The notes under the pieces are model-generated. The model did no database searches. It was not told where the DNA came from and saw nothing but the letters and a program-made list of their open reading frames with translations. 64,000 bases of DNA, from the NCBI GenBank assembly GCA_050299175.1, contig JBNKVM010000030.1:124001-188000 (forward strand), in the 5' to 3' direction. How positions within the stretch are numbered: position 1 is the first letter of the stretch; every line of letters starts with the position of its first letter. Position numbers and translations under genes: made by a program. Shown here piece after piece: positions 35,983-45,083 of the stretch. Source of the DNA: JAPHTQ01 sp050299175 (GTDB lineage Bacteria > Pseudomonadota > Gammaproteobacteria > Thiohalomonadales > Thiohalomonadaceae).

Positions 35983-36009
35983 TGACATCCAGCCCAGCGG
36001 AGCAGACTT

Positions 36010-36654
36010 ATGCAGGACTACAAGCGCGACTTCATCGACTTTGCCATCAAGAATCAGGTACTGCGTTTCGGCAGCTTCACGCTCAAGTCCGGGCGGGTCA
36101 GCCCCTATTTCTTCAACGCCGGGCTGTTCAACACTGGCGAACACCTGAGCCGCCTGGGCCGTTTCTACGCCGCGGCGATCCAGGATTCCGGCATCGATTT
36201 CGACACCCTGTTCGGTCCTGCCTACAAGGGTATCCCGCTGGCGGCGATCACCGCGGTGGCCCTGCACGACCAGCATCAGCGCAGCATCCCCTACTGCTTC
36301 AACCGCAAGGAAGCAAAAGACCACGGCGAGGGCGGCAACATCGTCGGCGCACCGCTGGCAGGCAAGATCCTGATCATCGACGACGTGATTACCGCCGGTA
36401 CCGCGATCCGAGAAGCACTGGAGATCATTGACGCCGCCGGGGCCCAGGCCGCCGGTGTGGTCATCGCCCTGGACCGTCAGGAGAAGGGCAAGGGCGAACT
36501 CTCCGCCATCCAGGAAGTGGAGCAGAATTTCGGTTTGAAGGTGGCGAGCATCATCACCCTCGCTGACCTGATGGCCTACCTCAAGGACAACTCGGCGATG
36601 GCGGAACATCTCGACGCAATTACCGCCTACCGCGAACAGTACGGAGTTGCTTAG
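36010..36654 (+). CDS. pyrE: Orotate phosphoribosyltransferase
   Basis: Converts orotate to OMP with PRPP. The 214-residue type I PRTase has VLRFGSFTLKSGRVSPYFFNAG, the flexible loop near FNRKEAKDHGEGG, and PRPP loop ILIIDDVITAGTAIREALEII (about 120-140). The gene lies far from the other pyr genes, next to the exonuclease III gene as is common in gammaproteobacteria. Its leader contains repeat copy B, and the next small ORF starts inside its stop codon. Confidence 0.97.
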   Translation: MQDYKRDFIDFAIKNQVLRFGSFTLKSGRVSPYFFNAGLFNTGEHLSRLGRFYAAAIQDSGIDFDTLFGPAYKGIPLAAITAVALHDQHQRSIPYCFNRKEAKDHGEGGNIVGAPLAGKILIIDDVITAGTAIREALEIIDAAGAQAAGVVIALDRQEKGKGELSAIQEVEQNFGLKVASIITLADLMAYLKDNSAMAEHLDAITAYREQYGVA

Positions 36655-36893
36655 TGCCGTTACCCATCCGTGACGATCAAAGTGAACTCGTTCGGGAGCA
36701 CTTTGCGGTGATCTACGCCCCGGGCAAAAGCCGCAACCGTTTCCCGGAAAATTGCGTTACGGTTTATGAAAACGCAGAGGCTGCGCTACAGGCCGCCGAC
36801 ACGGAAAAGAATCTCTACGCTGCCAAAGTAGTCGGCCCGTCGAGATCCTCGGAGGGATTCATGCTTTTTTATCTTTTACGCTGGTTAGTCTGA
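36654..36893 (+). CDS. Small hypothetical protein downstream of pyrE
   Basis: A 79-residue ORF starting GTG at the last base of the pyrE stop and overlapping the next gene by 3 bases, so it is embedded in an apparent operon. The sequence (NRFPENCVTVYENAEAALQAAD, KVVGPSRSSEGFMLFYLLRWL) is a mix of charged and hydrophobic residues with no signal peptide, and I do not recognise its family. Tight coupling on both sides is the main support. Confidence 0.65.
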   Translation: MPLPIRDDQSELVREHFAVIYAPGKSRNRFPENCVTVYENAEAALQAADTEKNLYAAKVVGPSRSSEGFMLFYLLRWLV

Positions 36894-37150
36894 TGGAGTG
36901 TCGTAACGGCTGCGGTGCCTGTTGCATCGCCCCCTCGATCAGTTCTCCTATCCCCGGTATGCCGCAGGGCAAGCCCGCCGGTGATCACTGCGTACAGCTG
37001 GACGATGAGTTGCGCTGTCGTCTGTTCGACAACCCTTCCCGCCCAGAAATCTGCACCCGTTTTGCCGCCAATATGGAAACCTGCGGCGACGATCGCGCAG
37101 AGGCACTGCGCAATCTGTTTGAACTGGAAGTCATGACCGGCGACTACTGA
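36893..37150 (+). CDS. YkgJ-family cysteine-cluster protein
   Basis: An 85-residue protein with seven cysteines: CRNGCGACC at the N-terminus, C near DHCVQL, LRCRLF, EICTRF and METCG. This is the YkgJ/CxxCxxCC family, presumed to bind zinc or an iron-sulfur centre; function unknown. It is coupled to the preceding 79-residue ORF (ATGA-type overlap) and converges on speE. Confidence 0.88.
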   Translation: MECRNGCGACCIAPSISSPIPGMPQGKPAGDHCVQLDDELRCRLFDNPSRPEICTRFAANMETCGDDRAEALRNLFELEVMTGDY

Positions 37151-37170
37151 AACGTCGCTCCAATCACCCG

Positions 37171-38034
37171 TTACAGATCAGCCAACGCTTCCTGCATGAA
37201 CGGCGGCAGCGCCAGTGCGCCCTTGTGCACTTCCGGTGAGTAGTAGCGTGTATTGAAAGAACGAGCAGCGCTATCGCCTTCACGGAAACCGTTAAATGCA
37301 TTCTTAGACGCCATGGTGCAACTCCACCAACCAGAGGGATAGACCGGCTGCGGGAAGTGCAGGGTCTGGCTGTGGTTAAACCCGGCACGACGCATGTAGC
37401 GGTGAATGTCCTTGAGTAGCTCCATGTGATAGAGCGGCGATTCGCTCTGCTGTACCAGGATGCCGTCGTCACTCAGAGCACGCACACAGTCACGAAAGAA
37501 GCCCTCGCCAAAAAGTCCCTCGGCAGGGCCGATGGGATCGGTGGAGTCGACAATAATGATGTCGTAATAACCATCGGCCGCCTCTTTCACCCACTTCAGG
37601 CCGTCGTCGAAATAGAGCTCGGCACGCGGGTCGTTATTCGATTCGCACAGTTCGGGGAAATACTTCTCCGATGCACGGGTCACCCCTTCGTCGATATCCA
37701 CCTGCTGCGCCAGCTCCACGCCGGGATGGCGCAATACTTCGCGCAGGGTGCCGCAGTCGCCGCCGCCGATGATCAATACCCGCTTCGGGTCCGGGTGGGT
37801 GAATAGCACTGGATGCGACATCATCTCATGGTAGAGGAAGTTGTCGCGGGTAGTGAGCATCACCAGGCCGTCGATGGTCATCAGGTTGCCGAAGGTCTCG
37901 GTCTCGTAGACCTCGATCTTCTGGAACGGCGTCTGCTCCTCATGCAGTTTTCCCTTTACAGTCAGGCTCAGGGAAAAGGCCGCGCCGAGCTCTTCGCTTG
38001 CTTCGCTGTACCAGGGTTTGTCGCTGGGTAACAT
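37171..38034 (-). CDS. speE: Polyamine aminopropyltransferase (spermidine synthase)
   Basis: Transfers an aminopropyl group from decarboxylated SAM to putrescine. The 287-residue protein begins MLPSDKPWYSE and has QKIEVYETETFGNLMTIDG, the SAM-type fold motif VLIIGGGDCGTLREVLRH (about 81-98), and DIIIVDSTDPIGPAEGLF (about 155-172). I start at 38034, where GGAG sits 8 bases upstream; the open frame to 38178 overlaps speA and encodes unconserved sequence. It is divergent from speA, so one intergenic region may control both polyamine genes. The putrescine source via agmatine and the decarboxylated-SAM enzyme are not in the window. Confidence 0.96.
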   Translation of the reverse strand: MLPSDKPWYSEASEELGAAFSLSLTVKGKLHEEQTPFQKIEVYETETFGNLMTIDGLVMLTTRDNFLYHEMMSHPVLFTHPDPKRVLIIGGGDCGTLREVLRHPGVELAQQVDIDEGVTRASEKYFPELCESNNDPRAELYFDDGLKWVKEAADGYYDIIIVDSTDPIGPAEGLFGEGFFRDCVRALSDDGILVQQSESPLYHMELLKDIHRYMRRAGFNHSQTLHFPQPVYPSGWWSCTMASKNAFNGFREGDSAARSFNTRYYSPEVHKGALALPPFMQEALADL

Positions 38035-38101
38035 GAGGGGATCTCCGCCGGGGTGGAAAAGCGCAAAAGATACTCTGCACCCTGCGCTATCGCAACCACC
38101 A

Positions 38102-38130
38102 TTCCAATGTGATCGCGAATACCCGATAAT
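38102..38130 (+). promoter_or_regulatory. Possible speA promoter
   Basis: TTCCAA (38102-38107) and GATAAT (38125-38130) are 17 bases apart, 32 bases before the speA start in the 127-base divergent gap with speE. Confidence 0.35.
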
Positions 38131-38161
38131 CGCGCCAATGCTACCCAACGAAGGTTGAGAG

Positions 38162-40045
38162 ATGAGCAACTGGAGCATCGAACAGGCGCGCGCCGGCTAC
38201 AACATCGCCCACTGGGGCGAAGGCTACTACGACATCGACGCACAGGGGCACCTTTGCGTCTTCCCCCAGCGCGATGGCAACGATGCTATCGACCTCAATC
38301 AGGTTATCGATCGCGTCCATCAGGATGGCTTGAGCCTGCCAGTACTGTTGCGCTTCAACGGCATCCTCCACAACCGGGTCGATAATCTGATCAACGCCTT
38401 TAGCGATGCGATGCAGGCCAATGACTACAAAGGCCGCTACACCGCAGTCTACCCAATCAAGGTCAACCAACAACGCAGCGTGGTGGAAGAGTTACTGCAC
38501 CGCGGCGACGAGCGTATCGGTCTGGAGGCGGGCAGCAAACCGGAACTGATGGCAGTACTGGGAATGAGCCGCACCGGCAGCATGATCGTCTGCAACGGCT
38601 ACAAGGATCGCGAATACATCCGCCTGGCACTGATCGGCAACGCCCTCGGCCACCGGGTCTGCATCGTTATCGAAAAACTCTCCGAATTGAAACTGGTACT
38701 TGAGGAATCGAAGGCCATCGGCGTTGCGCCACTGCTCGGCCTGCGCGTACGCCTCGCCTCCCTCGGCAGTGGTAAGTGGCAAAACAGCGGAGGCGAGAAA
38801 TCGAAGTTCGGTCTCTCCGCGGCGCAGGTACTGCATGCGGTAGCGTGGCTGCGCGATCACGACATGCTCGACAGTTTCCAGATGCTCCATTTCCATCTGG
38901 GCTCACAGGTGGCCAACATCCGCGACATTCAGCGCGGCGCCCGTGAAGTGGCTCGTTTCTACGCCGAGCTGCGTCAACTCGAGGTACCGCTGTCGCTGAT
39001 TGACGTGGGAGGTGGCCTCGCCATCGACTACGAGGGCACCCGCTCGCGTAGTGAATGCTCAATGAACTACAGCGTGGCGGAGTACGCCAACAACATCGTG
39101 CATACCCTGTGGGAGGTGTGCAGTGAATATGGCCTGCCCCACCCAGACCTGATCTCCGAATCAGGCCGCGCTCTCACCGCTCACCACGCGGTACTGGTGA
39201 CTAACGTCACCGAGGTGGAGCGCGCCCCCGACAGCGGTCATGAAAATCCGCCGGAGGATAATGACCCGCATATTCTGCACGACCTGTGGCAAGGGCTGCA
39301 GAGCGTGGACCGCCGCTCGGCACTGGAGGTCTATCACGACGCGGTGCACTGGCTGAGCGAGGCGCAGGCGATGTACACTCACGGCGTGCTCAGCCTGGCG
39401 CAACGGGCACGGGCGGAAGAGTACTACTTCGCCATCTGCCGCCGGGTGCTGGGACTGCTGCAGCCGGGGCTGCGTGCCCATCGCGAGGCGATCGACGAGT
39501 TGCACGAAAAGCTGGCCGACAAATACTTCTGCAACTTCTCCCTGTTCCAGTCACTGCCCGACGTTTGGGGTATCGATCAAATCTTCCCCATCGTGCCGCT
39601 ACAACGACTCGATGAAGAACCAACGCGCCACGCCATCCTGCAGGACCTGACCTGCGACTCCGACGGCCGCATCGACCGTTACGTCGACAGCGAAGGGGTG
39701 GAGAGCAGCCTGCGAGTCCACGACATCAAGGCGGGTGAGTCCTACCTGCTCGGCTTCTTCCTGGTCGGCGCCTATCAGGAGATCCTCGGCGACATGCACA
39801 ACCTGTTCGGCGACACCGATTCGGTCAACGTGGTACAGGAAGCGGACGGCAGCTACCGCCTGGAGGGAGCCGAACGCGGCGACACCGTCGGTGACCTGCT
39901 GCGCTACGTCCATTTCAACCCTGAAGATCTGATGCAGGCCTACCGCAACAAAGTGGCGGCCAGCGACCTGAGCGAGGCGCAGCAGCAGGAGTACCTCGAG
40001 GCCCTCTCCACAGGGCTGGAGGGATATACCTACTTCGAGGAGTAG
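38162..40045 (+). CDS. speA: Biosynthetic arginine decarboxylase
   Basis: A 627-residue PLP enzyme of the alanine-racemase fold that makes agmatine for polyamine synthesis. The PLP lysine lies in YTAVYPIKVNQQRSVVEELL (about 98-117), with RIGLEAGSKPELMAVL, FHLGSQVANIRDIQ, DVGGGLAIDYEG and the C-terminal-domain Cys region ITCDSDG-like DLTCDSDGRIDRYVD. Length and N-terminus (WSIEQARAGYNIAHWGEGYYDI) match E. coli SpeA. Divergent from speE, it forms a polyamine locus. Confidence 0.97.
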   Translation: MSNWSIEQARAGYNIAHWGEGYYDIDAQGHLCVFPQRDGNDAIDLNQVIDRVHQDGLSLPVLLRFNGILHNRVDNLINAFSDAMQANDYKGRYTAVYPIKVNQQRSVVEELLHRGDERIGLEAGSKPELMAVLGMSRTGSMIVCNGYKDREYIRLALIGNALGHRVCIVIEKLSELKLVLEESKAIGVAPLLGLRVRLASLGSGKWQNSGGEKSKFGLSAAQVLHAVAWLRDHDMLDSFQMLHFHLGSQVANIRDIQRGAREVARFYAELRQLEVPLSLIDVGGGLAIDYEGTRSRSECSMNYSVAEYANNIVHTLWEVCSEYGLPHPDLISESGRALTAHHAVLVTNVTEVERAPDSGHENPPEDNDPHILHDLWQGLQSVDRRSALEVYHDAVHWLSEAQAMYTHGVLSLAQRARAEEYYFAICRRVLGLLQPGLRAHREAIDELHEKLADKYFCNFSLFQSLPDVWGIDQIFPIVPLQRLDEEPTRHAILQDLTCDSDGRIDRYVDSEGVESSLRVHDIKAGESYLLGFFLVGAYQEILGDMHNLFGDTDSVNVVQEADGSYRLEGAERGDTVGDLLRYVHFNPEDLMQAYRNKVAASDLSEAQQQEYLEALSTGLEGYTYFEE

Positions 40046-40122
40046 AACGGGCCGCTCAAGCCTTCGCCACCGCCTGCCGATACAGGTTTCGTCGCCCTCC
40101 CGGCGCAGAACCGACACGAGTC

Positions 40123-40644
40123 ATGAACAACGAAAGCAGCCAGTTCCAGGCACAGGATGCCTTCATCTATGTGGATACCTATCGTAAAAGTATCCTCAAG
40201 AGCGCCGCTATTCTGTCGGAAAGTCTCGAACGGCTGGAAAAGCAGTACTGGGACGAAAACGAGTCCGATCCCAAGCTGGTGGCCGAACTGCGTGGGTTAC
40301 AGGACGCCCTGAAATACGTCACCAAGGGTGAAGAACCCGGGCTGGTGGTCCTCAGCGATATCCAGGCAGACCGTTCCCCGCAAAATACATCCGCTTCCAC
40401 CACCGAATTGAACGACTGCCGGGCCTCGGTAGAGAGTCTGATGGCGCAACGCGAGCAGTTGGAAGACCGCGTGCGCCAATTACGCAATCAGGACAGCGAG
40501 CTACAGGGCTACGTGGTGCACGCACGGCAGCAGCTACAGGTCTACCGCCGCCGCCTGGTACAGAGCAACTCTACCTTCGTCGTCGTGGTCACGGCGATGT
40601 TTATCGTTATCGTGGTACAGCTCTATCTGCTCTGGAGCCGCTAG
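40123..40644 (+). CDS. Tail-anchored coiled-coil protein of unknown function
   Basis: A 173-residue protein I cannot assign to a family. It has a charged N-terminal half (SLERLEKQYWDENESDP), a predicted coiled coil around residues 95-145 (SVESLMAQREQLEDRVRQLR), and one C-terminal membrane helix (STFVVVVTAMFIVIVVQLYLLW) ending in SR. The soluble part would face the cytoplasm in a tail-anchored orientation. It lies 77 bases after speA and 94 before the cytochrome gene, all on the same strand. Confidence 0.7.
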   Translation: MNNESSQFQAQDAFIYVDTYRKSILKSAAILSESLERLEKQYWDENESDPKLVAELRGLQDALKYVTKGEEPGLVVLSDIQADRSPQNTSASTTELNDCRASVESLMAQREQLEDRVRQLRNQDSELQGYVVHARQQLQVYRRRLVQSNSTFVVVVTAMFIVIVVQLYLLWSR

Positions 40645-40738
40645 CAGATTGTACCTCCGCCCTCACTATGTGTAGGATCAGCTCAGCACCCATTGGGGAT
40701 TAACTCCCCCTGCTGAAATAAACTGCTGGAAAGGTCTC

Positions 40739-41788
40739 ATGCTGCGCAAGCTACTCCCCCTGCTCTGCGGCCTGATGTTCTGTGTGCCCGCAATGGCGGC
40801 GCCCGACGGCGCACGCCTGTATGAGCGTCACTGCTCAGCCTGCCACGGTCTCGACGGTCAGGGCGGTGTCGGTATTCCCCTGGCGCTGGCCAGCTTTCAG
40901 GCTGCGGTCAGCGACGATTTCCTCTTCACTACCATTCGCCACGGCCGCCCCGGACGGGTAATGCCCGCTTTCAAGACCCTCAGCGACGCGCAGGTACGTG
41001 CCATTATCGGCCACCTGCGCAGTTGGGCGCCGAAACAGGCAGAACAGGTGGAACAGGCACAGCTCAAACCGGGCTACGGCAAACCCGAACGCGGTAAGGA
41101 ACTGTTCGCCAAATACTGCGCCCACTGCCACGGCGCCAACGGCGAGGGAGGGCACGGCACCGGGGTAACATTCTCCCGTCCACGGGATCTGCCGATCATG
41201 CCACCCGCATTGAATAACCCCGGCTTCCTTGCCGCTGCCGACGACAGCATGATCAAACGTACCCTGATGGAAGGACGTGAAGGCACGCCGATGATCTCCT
41301 TCCTCAAGATGGGCCTGAAAGAGCAGGACATCGATGACATCGTCAGCTACGTACGCAGCTTTACCCAGCACCCACTGCAATGGAGACACAAGAAGGAAAA
41401 AATGCCGTCCATTCGGATGGAATCTTCCTACGATCTGGAAACCACGGTGGAAAACATCCAGCGCGCGGCAGTCGGCAGAAACTTCCGCATCATCCGCGTA
41501 CAACACCTGGAAGATGGCCTGTTCGATGAAGGTCAGGTCGATCAGAAACAGATCATCGTCTACTTCTGTAACTTCAACTTCATCAATAACGCCCTCAGCC
41601 TCGACCCACGAGTCGGCCTGTTCATGCCCTGCCGGATCACGGCGATCGAACATGATGACGGTACGGTGGAGATCATGGCAGTCAACCCACGTTATATGAG
41701 CGGTGTCTTCAACAATGCCGAGCTGGATGAATCATGTTCACGCATGCACGACATCTACACCGCCATCATGGAGGAGGCCACACTATGA
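40739..41788 (+). CDS. Diheme cytochrome c fused to a DUF302 domain
   Basis: A 349-residue exported protein. It has a signal peptide (LLPLLCGLMFCVPAMA), a first cytochrome c domain with CSACH (C32, C35, H36), a second with CAHCH (C127, C130, H131), and from about residue 215 a DUF302 domain (SYDLETTVENIQRAAVGRNFRII, FCNFNFINNALSLDPRVGLFMPCRI, MAVNPRYMSGVFNN). DUF302 alone is a small fold of unknown role. Fusion to two heme domains suggests a periplasmic redox function, possibly binding a ligand passed to or from the hemes. The next gene, overlapping by 4 bases, is a free DUF302 protein. Confidence 0.85.
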   Translation: MLRKLLPLLCGLMFCVPAMAAPDGARLYERHCSACHGLDGQGGVGIPLALASFQAAVSDDFLFTTIRHGRPGRVMPAFKTLSDAQVRAIIGHLRSWAPKQAEQVEQAQLKPGYGKPERGKELFAKYCAHCHGANGEGGHGTGVTFSRPRDLPIMPPALNNPGFLAAADDSMIKRTLMEGREGTPMISFLKMGLKEQDIDDIVSYVRSFTQHPLQWRHKKEKMPSIRMESSYDLETTVENIQRAAVGRNFRIIRVQHLEDGLFDEGQVDQKQIIVYFCNFNFINNALSLDPRVGLFMPCRITAIEHDDGTVEIMAVNPRYMSGVFNNAELDESCSRMHDIYTAIMEEATL

Positions 41789-42231
41789 AGAAGTTGCTCT
41801 GCCTCCTGCTGTTACTCCTGCCCCTCACCGCCAGTGCCGTGGAAGAGAGCATGCTGATGATGCGCTCTACCCAGTCCTTCCCGGAAACCATGCTGGCATT
41901 ACAGAAACATTTGGGGGAATACGGCTACACCATCTCCAGAGTGCAGCGGGTCGATATCGGCCTTACCTCCAGCGGTTTCCAGACCGATAAATATCGCATC
42001 GTCTTCTACGGCAAACCCGAAGAGATCCGCAAACTGAGCAACCGTTTCCCACAGCTGATTCCCTATCTGCCGCTGAAGATGACCATCTTCGCCGAGCAGG
42101 ATGAGACCCTGCTGGTAGCACTCGATCCTGCCATGCTGAGCGACGTGGTAAGGGATGAGGAATTTCAGTACATCGTCCAGCGCTGGCGCAACGATATTCT
42201 GTCGATTATGGATGAGATACGCGAGTACTGA
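41785..42231 (+). CDS. Exported DUF302 protein
   Basis: A 148-residue secreted protein: signal peptide KKLLCLLLLLLPLTASA, then a DUF302-like domain (MRSTQSFPETMLALQKHLGEYGYTISRVQRVD, DEEFQYIVQRWRNDI). The ATG at 41785 overlaps the stop of the cytochrome-DUF302 gene, so the two proteins are made together and probably form a complex or act in series. Codons upstream of this ATG belong to the other frame. Function unknown. Confidence 0.8.
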   Translation: MKKLLCLLLLLLPLTASAVEESMLMMRSTQSFPETMLALQKHLGEYGYTISRVQRVDIGLTSSGFQTDKYRIVFYGKPEEIRKLSNRFPQLIPYLPLKMTIFAEQDETLLVALDPAMLSDVVRDEEFQYIVQRWRNDILSIMDEIREY

Positions 42232-42243
42232 TCGCAATAAGCA

Positions 42244-45078
42244 CTAAAGATAACGGTTGATCTGCTCTTCGATCCGCCGTTTATAGTCGAGGTAATGTAC
42301 CGTCTGTAAGGTATCGGCCCGCTCGTCGCCGATCACCGCACGATCCAGGCTAATGTCGGTGATGTAGATCGGGTAATGCACCTGATCCCGACGCTGCTCC
42401 AGCACGTGTGCCACCACCCGGCGGAACAGATCGGAACCGTATTCCAGGGTAGAAAACTCCCTGCCGTCACCGTAAAGCGTAAATACCGACTCACCCTGTT
42501 CGTTCTGTTCCACCAACACCTGCAGACTGTAGAACTGCTTACCAGGGCGACAGCGACTGGTATCGACAAACTCCATGGTATGCCGCCCCAATGCATCGGT
42601 GGAGAGCTCATAATACTCTTCGCCACTGATACGGTTATCTTCCACCTCGACCTGACGCATAAAATTCATCCGTTTGCCCACGGCGGCGAAGAAACGCATA
42701 AAGTGTGCGAGCAGCACCTCGCTATCGCCCAACGCATAACGCTGATTGTAGAGTGCGCCTTTTTCATCCAGCACAAACACATCGGTACCGCCGGCACCAC
42801 GATGATAGAAAAATTGCACGACCCCAAGCTTGTTGTAGCTGTAGATTAATGGCAGGAAACTATCTTTGAGTGAGCGCTCATCAAAGACCATGCGATGGAA
42901 ATGTTCGCCGGTATGCCCCAGATACTGCACCAGCGATTGCAGACTGGCGTGTTCAACATAGCGTGGCACATCATCCTGCATTTCGATCAGGTAGTGCGAA
43001 CGGCCGATGGTGACAACATAACGTGTCGCCGGGCCGTGTTCCTTATCGTAGAAAAGTCCAATCACCTCACGAAACAGTGCCTCAACCCGTTGCCCAACAG
43101 CACTACCCATGGTCGCATCGGTAGCAAAGACCACCGGCGCCTGTGGCACCACGTCGGCAGAACGCGGAAACCACTTGAGATAGTTGCATAGACACTCCAG
43201 CACCGCGTTGTTATTCGCATAACGCTGCACCAGTACCTCGCGCCAGCTATTGACCTCCAGATGATCCAGCGACAGAACCAGACTGGTCTGCTGATGGCCG
43301 TGACTGAAGGGATCGGTATGCCCCATTGCAGCCAGGTTGCGTGTGGTCATCATATTTTCAGTCGTGCGTACCCCAGCGTTGAGGTAGAGCACATTCACCA
43401 GCAATTGTGCCGAAGTGGCAAAGTCATCCATTTCGGTATTATCGAACAGTTGCAGTGGCAACTGATTCATCATGTTCTGCAACAGATGACGGATATCGCG
43501 CGGAGTGTGTCGACTATAGCTGCTATGCACACCGAACACTGTCCGTCCATCCACTACCTTGTTGAGGTAACACCAGGAAAGCAGTTCCACCAATCCACGT
43601 TTGCGTTTCAGTGGTGTTTCCGTTGCCAGATCACGCAATTTCAATGCGCCGCGATAAACATGCCAGCCGATCGCTTCGCCCGCCGGATTACACACCTCGT
43701 GCAGGGTTACGTGATCCTCGTGCAGGTTGGCATCGATACCGCGGTTAATCAGATCCACCTTGCCCGCTTTACGCTCAAAGGCGGTATAAAGCTTGCGTCC
43801 GAGCGTATTCAGATCACGCTGACTGATCATCGACAGGCCAGCGTTACGGCGAACAAAATCGGAAAGGAACTGATAACTGGCGATCAGGGCATCGTAAAGC
43901 ATCTGCCGTTCTTCCAGCACCCGATCAACTTTCCATGTGTGGGCCGCGTCGAGTAGCAGCAGGTCTGCCTGTTCCCAGCCCCATGAATCGACCAGCTTGA
44001 GCAATAATGCACGCCGCCAGTCGGCGTTTTTTACCTTCTCGCTAAGTCGTATGCCCGCCTTGTAGTAGAAACAGCGTCGTACCACCTGCAGGCGTTGCTT
44101 CTCCTCTGCACTGGCGAGGTAATTGCTGACCTTGTCCAGCATCAGCATGTAAGGATCGAGCCGTTCAGGATCGGCGTGATTTTCGTAAACCGCCATCTTC
44201 ATCTGCTTGCTCAGCAGATCCATCGCCGGAAATTCGCTGGCGTAGGCTTCAATCAAAAGCAGTTTCAGGATCGACTTGTAGGGTGCATCGACACCTTTGG
44301 ATATCTGCCACAGTGCGGCACCAAAAAACTCTTCGGCCGGAATGTAACTGATACCACCAAAATCGATGCAGTCACGGGCATAGAGAAAACGCTTGCGCCG
44401 CATCTCGGCGACATAGCCTTCATAGGAATCTTCATACTCAGGCGGTACCAGCCACCAGAGGGGAAACTGGCCTGCCAACAACACACTGGTGCGATAAAAC
44501 TCATCGAGCAGAAGGTTATGCTGGGTACTACCACTATCTTCGCTGGTAAGACGATGGTGCTTACCCTGACGATATTCCTGCGGGTTGACGAAAAAGAAGT
44601 GAATATCGAGTCCCAGATCCCTGGCCCAACGGGAAATCCCTTCGGCCTTCTGTCGCAGCTTGTCCAACGGCCCCTGATCCAGTTCCGGGTCGTAACAGAG
44701 CCAGAAATCAAAATCGCTACCCTCACTATGCGCTACAGTGCCAGTGCTACCCATGAAGTAAATAGCATGCACCGCGTAATGCTTGCGTGTCGATTTACGA
44801 TAACTGAAGCTACGGGTCATGGACCGTGCCAGACTAAGCACATCGCTATCAGGCTCGAAACCCCAGACACCGACGGGCGTATCACGGCTAACATAGCCGG
44901 GTAGCAACGGATGATTGGCGTGGAACAGCAGCGGCAGCAGAGTCAGCAGATCACCCTGTTTTTCGTTCAGCGCACTATAGGCCTTCTTCAGCCGCGCCTT
45001 GTTAAGCAGCATGAAGCGATGCTTGATCGCACGAAAGTCGATCTCATCACTGCTGCGCCGCCCCATCCCCATCGTCAT
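42244..45078 (-). CDS. cyaA: Class I adenylate cyclase
   Basis: A 944-residue enterobacterial-type adenylate cyclase making cAMP. The N-terminal catalytic domain contains FMGSTGTVAHSEGSDFDFWLCYD (about 107-129), the nucleotidyltransferase signature with the DxD pair, and PLWWLVPPEYED. The C-terminal half is the regulatory part of CyaA proteins. It is the last gene of a minus-strand operon with rph, rdgB, hemW, a Rof-like gene and a small membrane protein. Because Pil-Chp signalling in Pseudomonas works partly through cAMP, a link to the pil genes is possible but only inferred. ATGs at codons 1, 3 and 5 are all usable. Confidence 0.94.
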   Translation of the reverse strand: MTMGMGRRSSDEIDFRAIKHRFMLLNKARLKKAYSALNEKQGDLLTLLPLLFHANHPLLPGYVSRDTPVGVWGFEPDSDVLSLARSMTRSFSYRKSTRKHYAVHAIYFMGSTGTVAHSEGSDFDFWLCYDPELDQGPLDKLRQKAEGISRWARDLGLDIHFFFVNPQEYRQGKHHRLTSEDSGSTQHNLLLDEFYRTSVLLAGQFPLWWLVPPEYEDSYEGYVAEMRRKRFLYARDCIDFGGISYIPAEEFFGAALWQISKGVDAPYKSILKLLLIEAYASEFPAMDLLSKQMKMAVYENHADPERLDPYMLMLDKVSNYLASAEEKQRLQVVRRCFYYKAGIRLSEKVKNADWRRALLLKLVDSWGWEQADLLLLDAAHTWKVDRVLEERQMLYDALIASYQFLSDFVRRNAGLSMISQRDLNTLGRKLYTAFERKAGKVDLINRGIDANLHEDHVTLHEVCNPAGEAIGWHVYRGALKLRDLATETPLKRKRGLVELLSWCYLNKVVDGRTVFGVHSSYSRHTPRDIRHLLQNMMNQLPLQLFDNTEMDDFATSAQLLVNVLYLNAGVRTTENMMTTRNLAAMGHTDPFSHGHQQTSLVLSLDHLEVNSWREVLVQRYANNNAVLECLCNYLKWFPRSADVVPQAPVVFATDATMGSAVGQRVEALFREVIGLFYDKEHGPATRYVVTIGRSHYLIEMQDDVPRYVEHASLQSLVQYLGHTGEHFHRMVFDERSLKDSFLPLIYSYNKLGVVQFFYHRGAGGTDVFVLDEKGALYNQRYALGDSEVLLAHFMRFFAAVGKRMNFMRQVEVEDNRISGEEYYELSTDALGRHTMEFVDTSRCRPGKQFYSLQVLVEQNEQGESVFTLYGDGREFSTLEYGSDLFRRVVAHVLEQRRDQVHYPIYITDISLDRAVIGDERADTLQTVHYLDYKRRIEEQINRYL

Positions 45079-45083
45079 AAAAG

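Noticed and set aside
35793..36431. 212-residue plus-strand ORF covering repeat copy B and the start of pyrE
   Set aside because: It runs in a different frame from pyrE and through a non-coding repeat; its sequence is Arg/Gly/Pro-rich.
38035..38178. N-terminal extension of speE
   Set aside because: The extra 48 residues overlap the start of divergent speA; the ATG at 38034 has a ribosome site and gives the usual SpeE length.
44095..44904. 269-residue plus-strand ORF inside cyaA
   Set aside because: Antisense to the N-terminal half of a well-conserved CyaA; no ribosome site, no family features.
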